A stretch of 64,000 bases of DNA, taken from positions 3,274,501 through 3,338,500 of the forward strand of contig JAZGTH010000020.1 in assembly GCA_036877525.1 (NCBI GenBank), written 5' to 3'. The position numbers and the translations under genes were made by a program. This DNA is from Chromobotia macracanthus. Its lineage: Eukaryota; Chordata; Actinopteri; Cypriniformes; Botiidae. The stretch's first letter is position 1; each line of letters starts with the position of its first letter. The notes under the pieces were generated by a model. The model had not been told where the DNA came from and did no database searches. It saw only the letters and a program-made list of their open reading frames with translations. Of this stretch, positions 46,404 to 59,825 are shown in pieces.

Positions 46404-48788
46404 CTGATCACAAGGACTGTCAATGGTTAGTTTCTCTCTCTGCGCATGCGTGAGCGTCTGTGTCCCACTGCTGTCCAGACTAATGACGCTCTCACTGCAA
46501 GGTCTGACGTATTTCAGATCACTCTTTCTGGAGTCAGTGGTTCTGCAAACCTCATAATTGTACACGTGCTGTAAAGTTCCTGTGCCACCTACGTCTGCGT
46601 AAAGGGGCGGATAATACGGAATAACTGGAAGATTCGCTCCAGATTTGTAAAACATCCGCTCGCGTCTCCATCTATAGCATTTGACTGACAGTATAGCGAT
46701 GATAGACACGATAAAGAGAAACGAAACTACAGCCAAAGCCAAGACTAGATAAAACGTCAGGCTGTCGTTGTATTCCTTGTCGTGCGTAAAGTCAGTGAAC
46801 TCCGAGAGCACTTCAGGGAAGCTGTCCGCCACCGCCACGTTCACATTGACTGTAGCTGAACGAGAGGGCTGCCCGTTGTCCTCCACTACAACAGTGAGTC
46901 TTTGTTTCACAGCATCTTTATCTGTCACTTGGCGCACAGTTCTTATCTCTCCATTCTGTAAGCCCACTTCAAACAGCGCCCTGTCTGTGGCTTTCTGCAG
47001 TTTATATGAGAGCCACGCATTCTGTCCAGAGTCCACATCCACTGCCACCACTTTAGTGACCAGATAACCCACATCTGCCGAACGAGGCACTATTTCAGCC
47101 ACCACAGAACCACCAGACTGGACCGGATACAGAACCTGAGGCGCGTTGTCATTCTGATCCTGAATGATTATTTTCACGCTCACGTTGCTGCTGAGAGGAG
47201 GAGAACCTCCATCTTGCGCTTTTACGCGGAACTGGAAATCTTTGATCTGCTCGTAATCAAATGATCGCACTGCCTGTATGACTCCACTATCAGCACTGAT
47301 GGACACTAATGAGGAGACGGGCGCTCCGTTAACCGAGGAGTCCTCCAGTATGTAAGACACACGAGCATTCTGGTTAAAATCTGCGTCTCTGGCTCTGACT
47401 GTCAGGATGGAAAGACCCGGTGTGTTGTTTTCTTGAACAAACGCCTCATAAGAGCTTTTCTCAAAAACAGGCGCGTTATCATTCACATCTGATATCTGTA
47501 AGGAGAGAGTGACGCTGCTGGAGAGAGAGGGCACGCCCTCATCAGCGCACGTCACACTGATATTATACTGAGACTCTCTCTCTCGATCTAAATCACCATC
47601 TGTGACTAAACTGAAAAAATTTGTATTGGTCGACCTTAGTGTGAAAGGAATATTCTCATTTATGGAACAGACAAACTTTCCGTTTTCGCCCGCATCTGGA
47701 TCTTGCACGTTTATCATTGTTACGACAGTGCCGTAATCAGACTTTTCTGATATGGTGGTTAATTTAGACATTATGTTGATGCCCGGCTTATTGTCATTTA
47801 AATCAATTACATCTACATCGATTTTACAAGAATCAGTCAAACCCCCGTCATCCGTCGCCTGTATATGAATTTGATAATGTCGAGCTTTCTCGTAATCTAT
47901 ACTCCCTGTCACTATCACTTCACCGTTTAACTCATTGATTTCAAATAATTCCGGGACGTCGTCGAGGGAGTTTGTAATTGAATACTTTATTTTACCGTAG
48001 GAGCCTTCGTCCATATCAGAGGCGCTTACTATCGTTAAAGTCGTGCCTTTCAGAGCATTCTCTGTGATACTCGCCTTGTATATTTTTTGCGTGAAAACAG
48101 GCGCGTTATCGTTGGCATCTAAAACAGTGATATGTATCTGCGCAGTTCCAGACAACCGTGGCTCACCGCCATCTATGGCTGTGAGAACCAACGACAAATT
48201 CTCCTCCTTCTCCCGGTCCAGAGGTTTCTGAAGAACCATTTCTACTAATTTACTGCCGTCTGGCTGATTTTGTAATTTTAGTGCGAAATTATCAGCAGGT
48301 TCTAGAGAGTAAGTCTGTAGGCTATTTATTCCGACGTCTAAGTCCATCGCTCTTTCTAATACAAAAACTGCGCCAATAACAGCCGATTCACTGATTCTAA
48401 ATCTCATTTCAGCCCTTTTAAAAGACGGCGAATGGTCATTTACATCTGTAACTTCGACTGTAACAGAGTAAAATTCCATAGGGCTTTCCAGTATAATCTG
48501 TAGATGCAGAGCGCAAGGCGTTGTCTGTCCGCACAGCGCCTCTCGGTCTATTCTCTCTTTGATAAGGAGGACTCCTCTGTCTTTATTCAGCTCGATGTAT
48601 TCAGCGCTGTCTCCTGTATAAATACGAGCTTTACCGGATTTCAGTCGCTTTAAATCTAAACCCAAATCCTGCGCTATGTTACCGACTAAAGAGCCTTTCG
48701 CCATTTCCTCAGGAATGGAGTAACTGACCTGCCCGAGAGCTGAACTGAGAGAGAGAAACCAGATAAACAGCAGTACTTGCCGCGCCAT
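46404..48788 (-). CDS. pcdhg: Gamma-protocadherin variable exon v9
   Basis: Exon of 795 codons from ATG 48788 (MARQ). EC1 and late EC4 to stub are the common blocks. EC2 to early EC4 differ clearly from v7, v8, v10 and v11 (RAEMRFRISESAVIGAVFVL, NSLDDVPELFEINELNGEV, EKSDYGTVVTM), making this one of the more distinct recognition regions of the subgroup. EC1 closes with DVNDHSP. EC2 has MDLDVGIN in place of the usual DPDVG. The stub end and donor equal v8 (SPCDQ, then GTAAGA), and downstream sequence is also shared. Confidence 0.93.
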
Positions 48789-49042
48789 TGTTCTGTCCGA
48801 CATTTTCACGAGACGAGAGAAAAAGCCCTTCAATCCACTGAATATCAGCCCAAAAACGATATAATTACATACATCCAGTAAAGGAAATGAAGAGAGAGAT
48901 TAATATCACAAAAACCAAAAGCAGAAATGTTGACCTGTTTGGTTTCTGTTGTCTGTCCTACTGAGACTGTATGTGCTCTGCTTCTTTCTTTCTCTTATAA
49001 TATGGAGATGATGGGGGTGGAACTGCTGCAAATCTGTGAAAC

Positions 49043-49067
49043 ACTGACCAACAGCGGCACTTTGAGT
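49043..49067 (-). promoter_or_regulatory. Conserved promoter element of v9
   Basis: Same sequence as at v7 and v8, with TATTATAAG nearby. Confidence 0.85.
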
Positions 49068-49307
49068 CCAGTCACATGAACTACAATTATATTCAAATAA
49101 GTCCACTTTTGGTATAAAATATACCATTGATTAAATACTGCAGCTTCCAATGTCAGTCACACTTACACATAAAAGGGGAAAGACTACATAAAAGTTTGCC
49201 AAAAATATATATATATACAAAGTCAATGACATTATATAAAGGATATGGAACTGTAAATAAATGAGTTCCTCGTACATTTATAACTAGCTGAAGGACTGAA
49301 AGGACGT

Positions 49308-49390
49308 AAAGGATCACGAAGAGATGATCCATCAAACACAGACGCAGAGAAACACATGACTGCATTTCAGAACCATGGTCAGCGATCCTG
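49308..49390. other. Conserved spacer element
   Basis: Copy reading ACCATGGTCAGCGATCC. The sequence just to its left (49190-49260) is unlike the other spacers, so the element stands out. Confidence 0.65.
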
Positions 49391-50125
49391 CCTACCTTAA
49401 GTTTTTACATGCGCGAATGAAGGAGCCACAAACACTATAATGGATAATAAGTACGCACATATAGATGTATTAAAAGTAAATGTTTAAAGTTCAAAAAAGT
49501 GCTGAACATTATGAAGCTGAAATGATAAAATCAATACAAACAAAATTCGTCATCCCATTTACCCGTCGCCAAAACGCATAGAATTTGACATTATTCCATA
49601 CTCCATAAACATTTAGGGCAAAATAACCAAGCCAAAAATAAAATATAAAAAACACATAAGGAACAAACAATCTACGTAGGCCCTTAGACAATAAAATAAA
49701 AAGCAGGATTTCAACACGATTCTCTTCTCGCAACCGAAACTACAGCAACAATATAACTAAGAAAACTATAGCCGAAATATGACAGCAGCAAACTGCTAGT
49801 AATTGCATGTAAAACAAGAAATGTTTCAAGTGTGTAAGAACTCGTAGAGCAACGTTATTATAGTATACCGAAACTGTTTAAACATTTCTGTAAACTAAAA
49901 TAAAATGAAATACACCCATAAACACTTTTAAAAACAAACTAAACGAGAAATAAAAAAGCTGTCTTAAAAAAAAACCGAAACAAGGTTAAGCTGAGGTAAA
50001 AACTTAACTAAAACTGCAATTAAGTTTTCGAGGCCATGGACCTTTACTTCCAGCTACATTGCATTTAAAACAACGAAGAAAGATATGCTACTACAAAAAC
50101 GAAATAAAAAAATACACATTCTTAC

Positions 50126-52511
50126 CTGATCATCAGGACTATCAATGCTTAGTTTCTCTCTCTGCGCATGCGTGAGCGTCTGTGTTCCAGTGCTGTCCAG
50201 ACTAATGACGCTCTCACTGCAAGGTCTGACGTATTTCAGATCACTCTTTCTGGAGTCAGTGGTTCTGCAAACCTCATAATTGTACACGTGCTGTAAAGTT
50301 CCTGTGCCACCTACGTCTGCGTAAAGGGGCGGATAATACGGAATAACTGGAAGATTCGCTCCAGATTTGTAAAACATCCGCTCGCGTCTCCATCTGTAGC
50401 ATTTGACTGACAGTATGGCGATGATAGACACGATAAAGAGAAACGAAACTACAGCCAAAGCCAAGACTAGATAAAACGTCAGGCTGTCGTTGTATTCCTT
50501 GTCGTGCGTAAAGTCAGTGAACTCCGAGAGCACTTCAGGGAAGCTGTCCGCCACCGCCACGTTCACATTGACTGTAGCTGAACGAGAGGGCTGCCCGTTG
50601 TCCTCCACTACAACAGTGAGTCTTTGTTTCACAGCATCTTTATCTGTCACTTGGCGCACAGTTCTTATCTCTCCATTCTGTAAGCCCACTTCAAACAGCG
50701 CCCTGTCTGTGGCTTTCTGCAGTTTATATGAGAGCCACGCATTCTGTCCAGAGTCCACATCAACTGCCACCACTTTAGTGACCAGATAACCCACATCTGC
50801 CGAACGAGGCACTATTTCAGCCACCACAGAACCACCAGACTGGACCGGATACAGAACCTGAGGCGCGTTGTCATTCTGGTCCTGAATGATTATTTTCACG
50901 CTCACGTTGCTGCTGAGAGGAGGAGAACCTCCATCTTGCGCTTTTACGCGGAACTGGAAATCTTTGATCTGCTCGTAATCAAATGATCGCACTGCCTGTA
51001 TGACTCCACTATCAGCACTGACGGACACTAACGAGGAGACGGGCGCTCCGTTAACCGAGGAGTCCTCCAGTATGTAAGACACACGAGCATTCTGGTTAAA
51101 ATCTGCGTCTCTGGCTCTGACTGTCAGGATGGAAAGACCCGGTGTGTTGTTTTCTTGAACAAACGCCTCATAAGAGCTTTTCTCAAAAACAGGCGCGTTA
51201 TCATTCACATCTGATATCTGTAAGGAGAGAGTGACGCTGCTGGAGAGAGAGGGCACGCCCTCATCAGCGCACGTCACACTGATATTATACTGAGACTCTC
51301 TCTCTCGATCTAAATCACTGTCTGTCACTAGACTAAAGAAGTTTGTATTTATCGATTTCAAAGTAAAAAGGAATATTTTCATGAACAGAGCACTGAACTT
51401 TTCCATTTTCCCCTGAATCAGGATCCTGGACATTTATCATTGTAACAACCGTCTCAGACGGAGAATTTTCAGCTATCACGCTTGTTTTGGACATTATGTT
51501 AATTACTGGTTTATTATCATTTATATCAAGTACGTCAACAATGATTTTACAAGAATCAGTCAGACCACCATGATCACTCGCTTGGACACGAATCTCATAG
51601 TGTCGAGCTTTTTCAAAGTCTATTATTCCGACCACAGAGACTTGTCCACTGTCTTTATTTATGTCAAATAAGTGTCGAACATTGTTCTGTATGTTTGTGA
51701 TGGAATATTCAATTTTCCCATTTATACCCTCATCTGCGTCAGTTGCGCTCACTGTTGACACGATGGTGTTTTTAGGCGCATTTTCTATCACAGTCGCTTT
51801 ATATTCTGACTGTGTGAAAACAGGAGCATTGTCGTTTACATCTAAAACAGTAACATGAATCTCTATACTCCCAGACAACTGCAGATCTCCGCCATCAACA
51901 GCCGTGAGCACTAATATTATATCTTTCTGCTTTTCACGGTCTAAAGGTTTCTGTAGAATCATTTCAACATTTTGTCCGTCTCCTTGTTGGCTTTTAAATT
52001 TAAGGTTGAAATTATCAGTTGGATTAAGCGAATAACTTTGAAGGCCGTTTATTCCAACATCAAGATCATCAGCAGGTTCAATGGTAAATTTAGACCCCAA
52101 AACAGCTGATTCGCTGATCCTGAAAATAATCTTACCCTTTTCAAAACTGGGAGCGTTATCGTTTACGTCAAGTATCTCAACTGTAACACTAAAAAACTCC
52201 ATAGGATTTTCCAAAGTAATCTGAAAATGCAATGCGCAAGGCGTTGTCTGTCCGCACAGCGCCTCTCGGTCTATTCTCTCTTTGATAAGGAGGACTCCTC
52301 TGTCTTTATTCAGCTCGATGTATTCAGCGCTGTCTCCTGTATAAATACGAGCTTTACCGGATTTCAGTCGCTTTAAATCTAAACCCAAATCCTGCGCTAT
52401 GTTACCGACTAAAGAGCCTTTCGCCATTTCCTCAGGAATGGAGTAACTGACCTGCCCGAGAGCTGAACTGAGAGAGAGAAACCAGATAAACAGCAGTACT
52501 TGCCGCGCCAT
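50126..52511 (-). pseudogene. pcdhg: Gamma-protocadherin variable exon v10, one-base frameshift
   Basis: The span is 2386 bases, one more than the 2385 of v7, v8, v9, v11 and v12. From ATG 52511 the frame is normal through EC1, EC2, EC3 and the first part of EC4, then breaks near 51365-51370. There the plus strand has GTAAAAAGG where v8 has GTAAATGG. The frame ends about ten codons later. In the shifted frame the rest of EC4, EC5, EC6, membrane segment and stub are intact to SPDDQ and the donor CAG followed by GTAAGA. As it stands, the product would stop in EC4 and be secreted without a membrane anchor. The extra base lies in an A run, so a sequencing error is a real alternative. EC2 and EC3 resemble v7, v8 and v11. 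Confidence 0.75.
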
Positions 52512-52765
52512 TGTTCTGTCCGACATTTCCACAAGACGAGAGGAAAAGCCCTTTAATCCACTGAATTTCAGTTCAAAAACGATATAATTACATACATCCA
52601 ACAAAGAGAATGAAGAGAGAGATTAATATCACAAAAACCAAAAGCAGAAATGTTGATCTGTATGGTTTCTGTTGTCTGTCCTACTGAGACTGTATGTGCT
52701 CGGCTTCTTTCTTTCTCTTATAATATGGAGATGATGGGGGTGGAACTGCAGCAAATCTGTGAAAC

Positions 52766-52790
52766 ACTGACCAACAGCGGCACTTTGAGT
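52766..52790 (-). promoter_or_regulatory. Conserved promoter element of v10
   Basis: Intact and identical to that of v8, so the promoter of the frameshifted exon has not decayed. Confidence 0.85.
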
Positions 52791-53017
52791 CCAGTCACAC
52801 GAACTACAATTATATTCAAATAAGTCCACTTTATTATAAAATATACAATTGTTTAAATACTGCAGCTTCCGACATAAACAACAATTAAATATCCAAAAGT
52901 AAAATGACTGCATATGATTCTGCATGAAGGAAGAGTATAAAAGTAAGAATAACATGGTGTTACGCATGAATGTGTTCCTTGTACATTTATAATTAGACGA
53001 AGGAGTGAAAGGACGTA

Positions 53018-53100
53018 AAGGATCCCGAGGAGATGATCCATCAAACACAGACGCAGAGAAACACATGACTGCATTTCAGAACCATGGCCAGCGACTCTGA
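53018..53100. other. Conserved spacer element
   Basis: Copy with ACCATGGCCAGCGACTC, nearly the same as upstream of v7 and v8. Confidence 0.65.
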
Positions 53101-53745
53101 ATAACGTGCTGAAAACTTTCTTCATGAGCACAGATGAAAGAGCCGCAGACATAATTATGGATAGTAACTACGCTCAAATAAATGTAAAAAAAGTAAACGT
53201 TTAAAGATGACAAACTGCTGACCATTACAAAATCGAGAAAATAAAATTAACACCAACATCATCCGTCACCTTATTTACCTGTCGATAAAAACGCACAGAT
53301 TTTGAAACCATTTCATGTTTTATAAACACGCTAAAACAAACATAAAATACAATAATACACAAGCATCAAATAATCCATATAAGCCTTTGGACATTCGAAG
53401 AATAGAATAAATTACAGGATTTGAAAGAATGTACGAACTCGTAGAGCAAAGTAATAATATTTTACTATGAATAAAACTATTAAATAATTTCTGTTAACTG
53501 AAATCAAATGAAATATAACCATAAAACTAAAAAAAACTTAAACTAAACGAGAATTTTGTCTTAACATTAAACCGCAATAAGTTTAAGTTGAGGCACGAAA
53601 ATTAACTGAAAATAAAACCTAAACTGGAACTGAAAAAAAAATACGTTTTTGAGACCATGAACCATCAATCCTGTCGACAAAGCATTTAAAACACATTAGG
53701 TTTTAAACGTTACGCTGCTATAAAATTTAATAAAAATACTCTTAC

Positions 53746-56130
53746 CTGATCATCAGGACTATCAATGCTTAGTTTCTCTCTCTGCGCATGCGTGAGCGTC
53801 TGTGTCCCACTGCTGTCCAGACTAATGACGCTCTCACTGCAAGGTCTGACGTATTTCAGATCACTCTTTCTGGAGTCAGTGGTTCTGCAAACCTCATAAT
53901 TGTACACGTGCTGTAAAGTTCCTGTGCCACCTACGTCTGCGTAAAGGGGCGGATAATACGGAATAACTGGAAGATTCGCTCCGGATTTGTAAAACATCCG
54001 CTCGCGTCTCCATCTGTAGCATTTGACTGACAGTATGGCGATGATAGACACGATAAAGAGAAACGAAACTACCGCCAAAGCCAAGACTAGATAAAACGTC
54101 AGATTGTCGTTGTATTCCTTGTCGTGCGTAAAGTCAGTGAACTCCGAGAGCACTTCAGGGAAGCTGTCCGCCACCGCCACGTTCACATTGACTGTAGCTG
54201 AACGAGAGGGCTGCCCGTTGTCCTCCACTACAACAATGAGTCTTTGTTTCACAGCATCTTTATCTGTCACTTGGCGCACAGTTCTTATCTCTCCATTCTG
54301 TAAGCCCACTTCAAACAGCGCCCTGTCTGTGGCTTTCTGCAGTTTATATGAGAGCCACGCATTCTGTCCAGAGTCCACATCCACTGCCACCACTTTAGTG
54401 ACCAGATAACCCACATCTGCCGAACGAGGCACTATTTCAGCCACCACAGAACCACCAGACTGGACCGGATACAGAACCTGAGGCGCGTTGTCATTCTGAT
54501 CCTGAATGATTATTTTCACGCTCACGTTGCTGCTGAGAGGAGGAGAACCTCCATCTTGCGCTTTTACGCGGAACTGGAAATCTTTGATCTGCTCGTAATC
54601 AAATGATCGCACTGCCTGTATGACTCCACTATCAGCACTGACGGACACTAACGAGGAGACGGGCGCTCCGTTAACCGAGGAGTCCTCCAGTATGTAAGAC
54701 ACACGAGCATTCTGGTTAAAATCTGCGTCTCTGGCTCTGACTGTCAGGATGGAAAGACCCGGTGTGTTGTTTTCTTGAACAAACGCCTCATAAGAGCTTT
54801 TCTCAAAAACAGGCGCGTTATCATTCACATCTGATATCTGTAAGGAGAGAGTGACGCTGCTGGAGAGAGAGGGCACGCCCTCATCAGCGCACGTCACACT
54901 GATATTATATTGAGACTCTCTCTCCCGATCTAAATCACTATCTGTGACTAGACTAAAGAAGTTTGTATTTATCGATTTCAAAATAAATGGAATATTTTCA
55001 TGAACAGAGCACTGAACTTTTCCATTTTCTCCTGAATCAGGATCCTGGACATTTATCATTGTAACGACCGTCTCAGACGGAGAATTTTCAGCTATGATGC
55101 TTGTTTTAGACACAATGTCAATCACTGGTTTATTATCATTTATATCAAGTACGTCAACAATGATTTTACAAGAATCAGTAAGACCACCATGATCACTCGC
55201 TTGGACATGAATCTCATAGTGTCGAGCTTTTTCAAAGTCTATTATTCCGACCACAGAGACTTGTCCACTGTCTTTATTTATGTCAAATACGTGTTGAACA
55301 TTATCTTGCATGTTTGCTATGGAATATTCAATTTTCCCATTTATACCCTCATCTGCGTCAGTTGCGCTCACTGTTGACACGATGGTGTTTTTAGGCGCAT
55401 TTTCTATCACAGTCGCTTTATATTCTGACTGTGTGAAAACAGGAGCATTGTCGTTTGCGTCTAAAACAGTAACATGAATCTCTATACTCCCAGACATCTG
55501 CGGATCTCCGCCATCAACAGCCGTGAGCACTAATATTATATCTTGTTGTTTTTCACGGTCTAAAGGTTTCTGTAGAATCATTTCAACATTTTGCCTGCCT
55601 CTAGTTTGGCTTTTAAACTGAAGATTAAAATTATCAGTTGGATTAAGCGAATAGCTTTGAAGGCCGTTTTTTCCGACATCACGATCTACAGCAGGTTCTA
55701 ACATGAATTTAGACCCCAAAACAGCTGTTTCGCTGATCCTGAAATTAATCTTACCCTTTTCAAAACTGGGAGCGTTATCGTTTACGTCAAGTATCTCAAT
55801 ACTAATGCTATAAAAATCCATAGGGTTTTCCAAAATCATCTGTAGATGCAGAGCGCAAGGCGTTGTCTGTCCGCACAGCGCCTCTCGGTCTATTCTCTCT
55901 TTGAAAAGGAGGACTCCTCTGTCTTTATTCAGCTCGATGTATTCAGCGCTGTCTCCTGTATAAATTCGAGCTTTACCGGATTTCAGTCGCTTTAAATCTA
56001 AACCCAAATCCTGCGCTATGTTACCGACTAAAGAGCCTTTCGCCATTTCCTCAGGAATGGAGTAACTGACCTGCCCGAGAGCTGAACTGAGAGAGAGAAA
56101 CCAGATAAACAGCAGTACTTGCCGCGCCAT
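53746..56130 (-). CDS. pcdhg: Gamma-protocadherin variable exon v11
   Basis: Exon of 795 codons from ATG 56130 (MARQ). EC1 has one change, LLFKERID for LLIKERID. EC2 has AVDRDVGKN and SQTRGRQ, closest to v7, and EC3 belongs to the v7/v8/v10 set. In EC6 the common RLTVVVED reads RLIVVVED. The remainder through the membrane segment and stub is the common block. It ends SPDDQ, then CAG followed by GTAAGA, as in v10. The frame is intact. Confidence 0.93.
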
Positions 56131-56384
56131 TGTTCTGTCCGACATTTCCACGAGACGAGAGGAAAAGCCCTTTAATCCACTGAATTTCAGTCCAAAAACG
56201 ATATAATTACATACATCCAGCAAAGAAAATGAAGAGAGAGAATATCGTCACAAAAACCAAAAGCAGAAATGTTGATCTGTTTGGTTTCTGTTGTCTGTCC
56301 TACTGAGACTCTATGTGCTCTGCTTCTTTCTTTCTCTTATAATATGGAGATGATGGGGGTGGAACTGCTGTAAATCTGTGAAAC

Positions 56385-56409
56385 ACTGACCAACAGCGGC
56401 ACTTTGAGT
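56385..56409 (-). promoter_or_regulatory. Conserved promoter element of v11
   Basis: Same sequence as at v7 to v10, with TATTATAAG nearby. Confidence 0.85.
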
Positions 56410-56653
56410 CCAGTCACATGAACTACAATTATATTCAAATAAGTCCAAGTTTGATATAAAATATACCATTGTTTAAATACTGCAGCTTCCGACATCAACC
56501 ATAATTAAACATATAAAAGGGGGAAAAATGCATAAATATTTGCAATATATATATATATATATACAATGTCAATGGCATCATTAAAAGGATATGGAATTGT
56601 AAATGAATGCGTTTCTTGTACATTTATAACTAGATGAAGGACAGAAAGGACGT

Positions 56654-56737
56654 AAAGGATCCCGAAAAGATGATCCATCAAACACAGACGCAGAGAAACA
56701 CATGACTGCATTTCAGAACCATGGTCAGCTACTCTGA
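56654..56737. other. Conserved spacer element
   Basis: Copy reading ACCATGGTCAGCTACTC. Confidence 0.65.
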
Positions 56738-57440
56738 CTAACGTGCTGAAAACTTTCTTCATGAGCACAGATGAAAGAGCCGCAGACATAATTATGGATA
56801 ATAACTACGCAGAAATAAATGTAATAAAAGTAAATGTTTAAAGTTTACAACACCGCTGAATATTGTGAAATCGAAATGATAAGATTACAGATTCATTCGT
56901 TATATTATTTACCTGTTGCTAAAAACTCACAAAATTTAAAATTACTCCATTTTATATAAACACGCTAAACAAACATAATATATATATATAATAATAAACA
57001 AACAACACATAATCTATGTACGCCTTTGGACATTCCAAGAAAAGAATAAACGACAGGATTTCACAACGACCCCGTTCTCACAACCGAAACAACAGCAACG
57101 TTATAACTAAGAAAACTACAGCCTAAATATGACAGCAGCAAGTTAGTGGTTATTGTGTGTAAAACAAGAAATGTTTAAAGAATGTACGAATACGAGCAAA
57201 GTTTTAGTTCACTAAAAATACAACTATTAAAACTTTTCTGTTAACTGTAATCAAATCAAATATAGTTATAAATGTTAAAAATCTTAAACTAAACCAGAAT
57301 TAGAAATGTTGTCTGAACATGAAACTGAAATAGAAATGAAGTTCTTAAGGCCATGAACCTTCAATCCTGGCGACATTACTTTTAAAACTACTTAGAAATT
57401 TACGCTGCTACAAAAACGAAATAAAAATACACATCCTTAC

Positions 57441-59825
57441 CTGATCACAAGGACTGTCAATGGTTAGTTTCTCTCTCTGCGCATGCCTGAGCGTCTGTGT
57501 TCCAGTGCTGTCCAGACTAATGACGCTCTCACTGCAAGGTCTGACGTATTTCAGATCACTCTTTCTGGAGTCAGTGGTTCTGCAAACCTCATAATTGTAC
57601 ACGTGCTGTAAAGTTCCTGTGCCACCTACGTCTGCGTAAAGGGGCGGATAATACGGAATAACTGGAAGATTCGCTCCAGATTTGTAAAACATCCGCTCGC
57701 GTCTCCATCTGTAGCATTTGACTGACAGTATGGCGATGATAGACACGATAAAGAGAAACGAAACTACCGCCAAAGCCAAGACTAGATAAAACGTCAGATT
57801 GTCGTTGTATTCCTTGTCGTGCGTAAAGTCAGTGAACTCCGAGAGCACTTCAGGGAAGCTGTCCGCCACCGCCACGTTCACATTGACTGTAGCTGAACGA
57901 GAGGGCTGCCCGTTGTCCTCCACTACAACAGTGAGTCTTTGTTTCACAGCATCTTTATCTGTCACTTGGCGCACAGTTCTTATTTCTCCATTCTGTAAGC
58001 CCACTTCAAACAGCGCCCTGTCTGTGGCTTTCTGCAGTTTATATGAGAGCCACGCATTCTGTCCAGAGTCTACATCAACTGCCACCACTTTAGTGACCAG
58101 ATAACCCACATCTGCCGAACGAGGCACTATTTCAGCCACCACAGAACCACCAGACTGGACCGGATACAGAACCTGAGGCGCGTTGTCATTCTGGTCCTGA
58201 ATGATTATTTTCACGCTCACGTTGCTGCTGAGAGGAGGAGAACCTCCATCTTGCGCTTTTACGCGGAACTGGAAATCTTTGATCTGCTCGTAATCAAATG
58301 ATCGCACTGCCTGTATGACTCCACTATCAGCACTGACGGACACTAACGAGGAGACGGGCGCTCCGTTAACCAAGAAGTCCTCCAGTATGTAAGACACACG
58401 AGCATTCTGGTTAAAATCTGCGTCTCTGGCTCTGACTGTCAGGATGGAAAGACCTGGTGTGTTGTTTTCTTGAACAAACGCCTCATAAGAGCTTTTCTCA
58501 AAAACAGGCGCGTTATCATTCACATCTGATATCTGTAAGGAGAGAGTGACGCTGCTGGAGAGAGAGGGCACGCCCTCATCAGCGCACGTCACACTGATAT
58601 TATACTGAGACTCTCTCTCTCGATCTAAATCACCATCTGTGACTAAACTAAAGAAATTATTTGTTGTTGACTTCAGTGTAAAAGGGACGTTATCATTAAT
58701 AGAGCACTGAACCTTCCCATTCTCGCCAGAATCTGAGTCTTGTACATTTAACATCGTCACCACGGTGCCTGTTTTCATATCTTCGGAGAGAGCGCTTGGT
58801 TTTGACATGATATTAATTATTGGCTTGTTGTCATTTACATCTAATACATCAACAATCACTTTACAGGTATCAAAGTGACTCCCAGTGTCTCTCGCTTGTA
58901 CGTCAATCTGATAATGCTTAACTTTCTCATAGTCGATATCGCCGAATAATTTTAACACTCCCTCATTACTGTCTATTTCAAAGAGATTCGTGGTGCCACC
59001 AGAGGATTTTGTAATACGATATTCAACTCTACCGTTTTGTCCTTTGTCAGCATCAGAAGCTTTAACGGTAGTTAAAATCGTGCCTTTCGGGGAATTTTCC
59101 ACAACGCTGGTTTTATAAACAGGAAGAAAGCAAACTGGCGCATTATCATTTGCGTCCTCAACTGTGATTATAATCGGTATTGTGCCAGACATCTGTGGGT
59201 CCCCTCCGTCCACAGCAGTGAGTAATAGCGAAATACGCTCCTGTTTCTCTCGGTCGAGAGGTTTTTGTAAAATCATTTCAACATCTTTAGAGCCATCAGG
59301 CATATGTTGTGTTTTTAAAACAAAATTATCAGCTGGGTGTAAGGAGTAACGCTGGACGCCGTTTATACCAACGTCATCATCCACTGCTCCTCCTAAGACA
59401 AATTTAGCCCCTGCCAAAGACGATTCACTAATATCCAATTTTATTTCCTTGTCTGTAAATACGGGGGCATTGTCATTTACATCTACAATCTCAACTGTAA
59501 CACTAAAAAACTCCATAGGATTTTCCAAAGTAATCTGAAAATGCAATGCGCAAGGCGTTGTCTGTCCGCACAGCGCCTCTCGGTCTATTCTCTCTTTGAT
59601 AAGGAGGACTCCTCTGTCTTTATTCAGCTCGATGTATTCAGCGCTGTCTCCTGTATAAATACGAGCTTTACCGGATTTCAGTCGCTTTAAATCTAAACCC
59701 AAATCCTGCGCTATGTTACCGACTAAAGAGCCTTTCGCCATTTCCTCAGGAATGGAGTAACTGACCTGCCCAAGAACTGAACTGAGAGAGAGAAACCAGA
59801 TAAACAGCAGTACTTGCCGCGCCAT
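57441..59825 (-). CDS. pcdhg: Gamma-protocadherin variable exon v12
   Basis: Exon of 795 codons. The start is ATG 59825 (MARQ). Five codons upstream the ATG seen in neighbours is ATA, so MARQ is the only start with a sensible signal peptide (ending SSVLG before QVSYSIPEEM). EC2 to early EC4 are distinct (LDISESSLAGAKFVLG, VKASDADKGQNGRVEYRI, SALSEDMKTGTVVTM). EC3 opens with a cysteine-containing stretch, APVCFLPVYK. In EC5 the common EDSSVNG is EDFLVNG. The rest is the common block. The stub ends RHAQREKLTIDSPCDQ, then CAG followed by GTAAGG. Confidence 0.93.

Larger units (their letters stand above)
48789..50125. other. Promoter region of v9 and spacer to v10
   Basis: Holds the promoter element, the spacer element at 49308 and a short TA run near 49206. 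The left part differs more from the other spacers. No exon is seen. Confidence 0.55.
52512..53745. other. Promoter region of v10 and spacer to v11
   Basis: Holds the promoter element and spacer element. The remainder is AT-rich and drifts from the other spacers. No exon is seen. Confidence 0.55.
56131..57440. other. Promoter region of v11 and spacer to v12
   Basis: Holds the promoter element, the spacer element at 56654 and AT dinucleotide runs near 56547 and 56979. No exon is seen. Confidence 0.55.
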
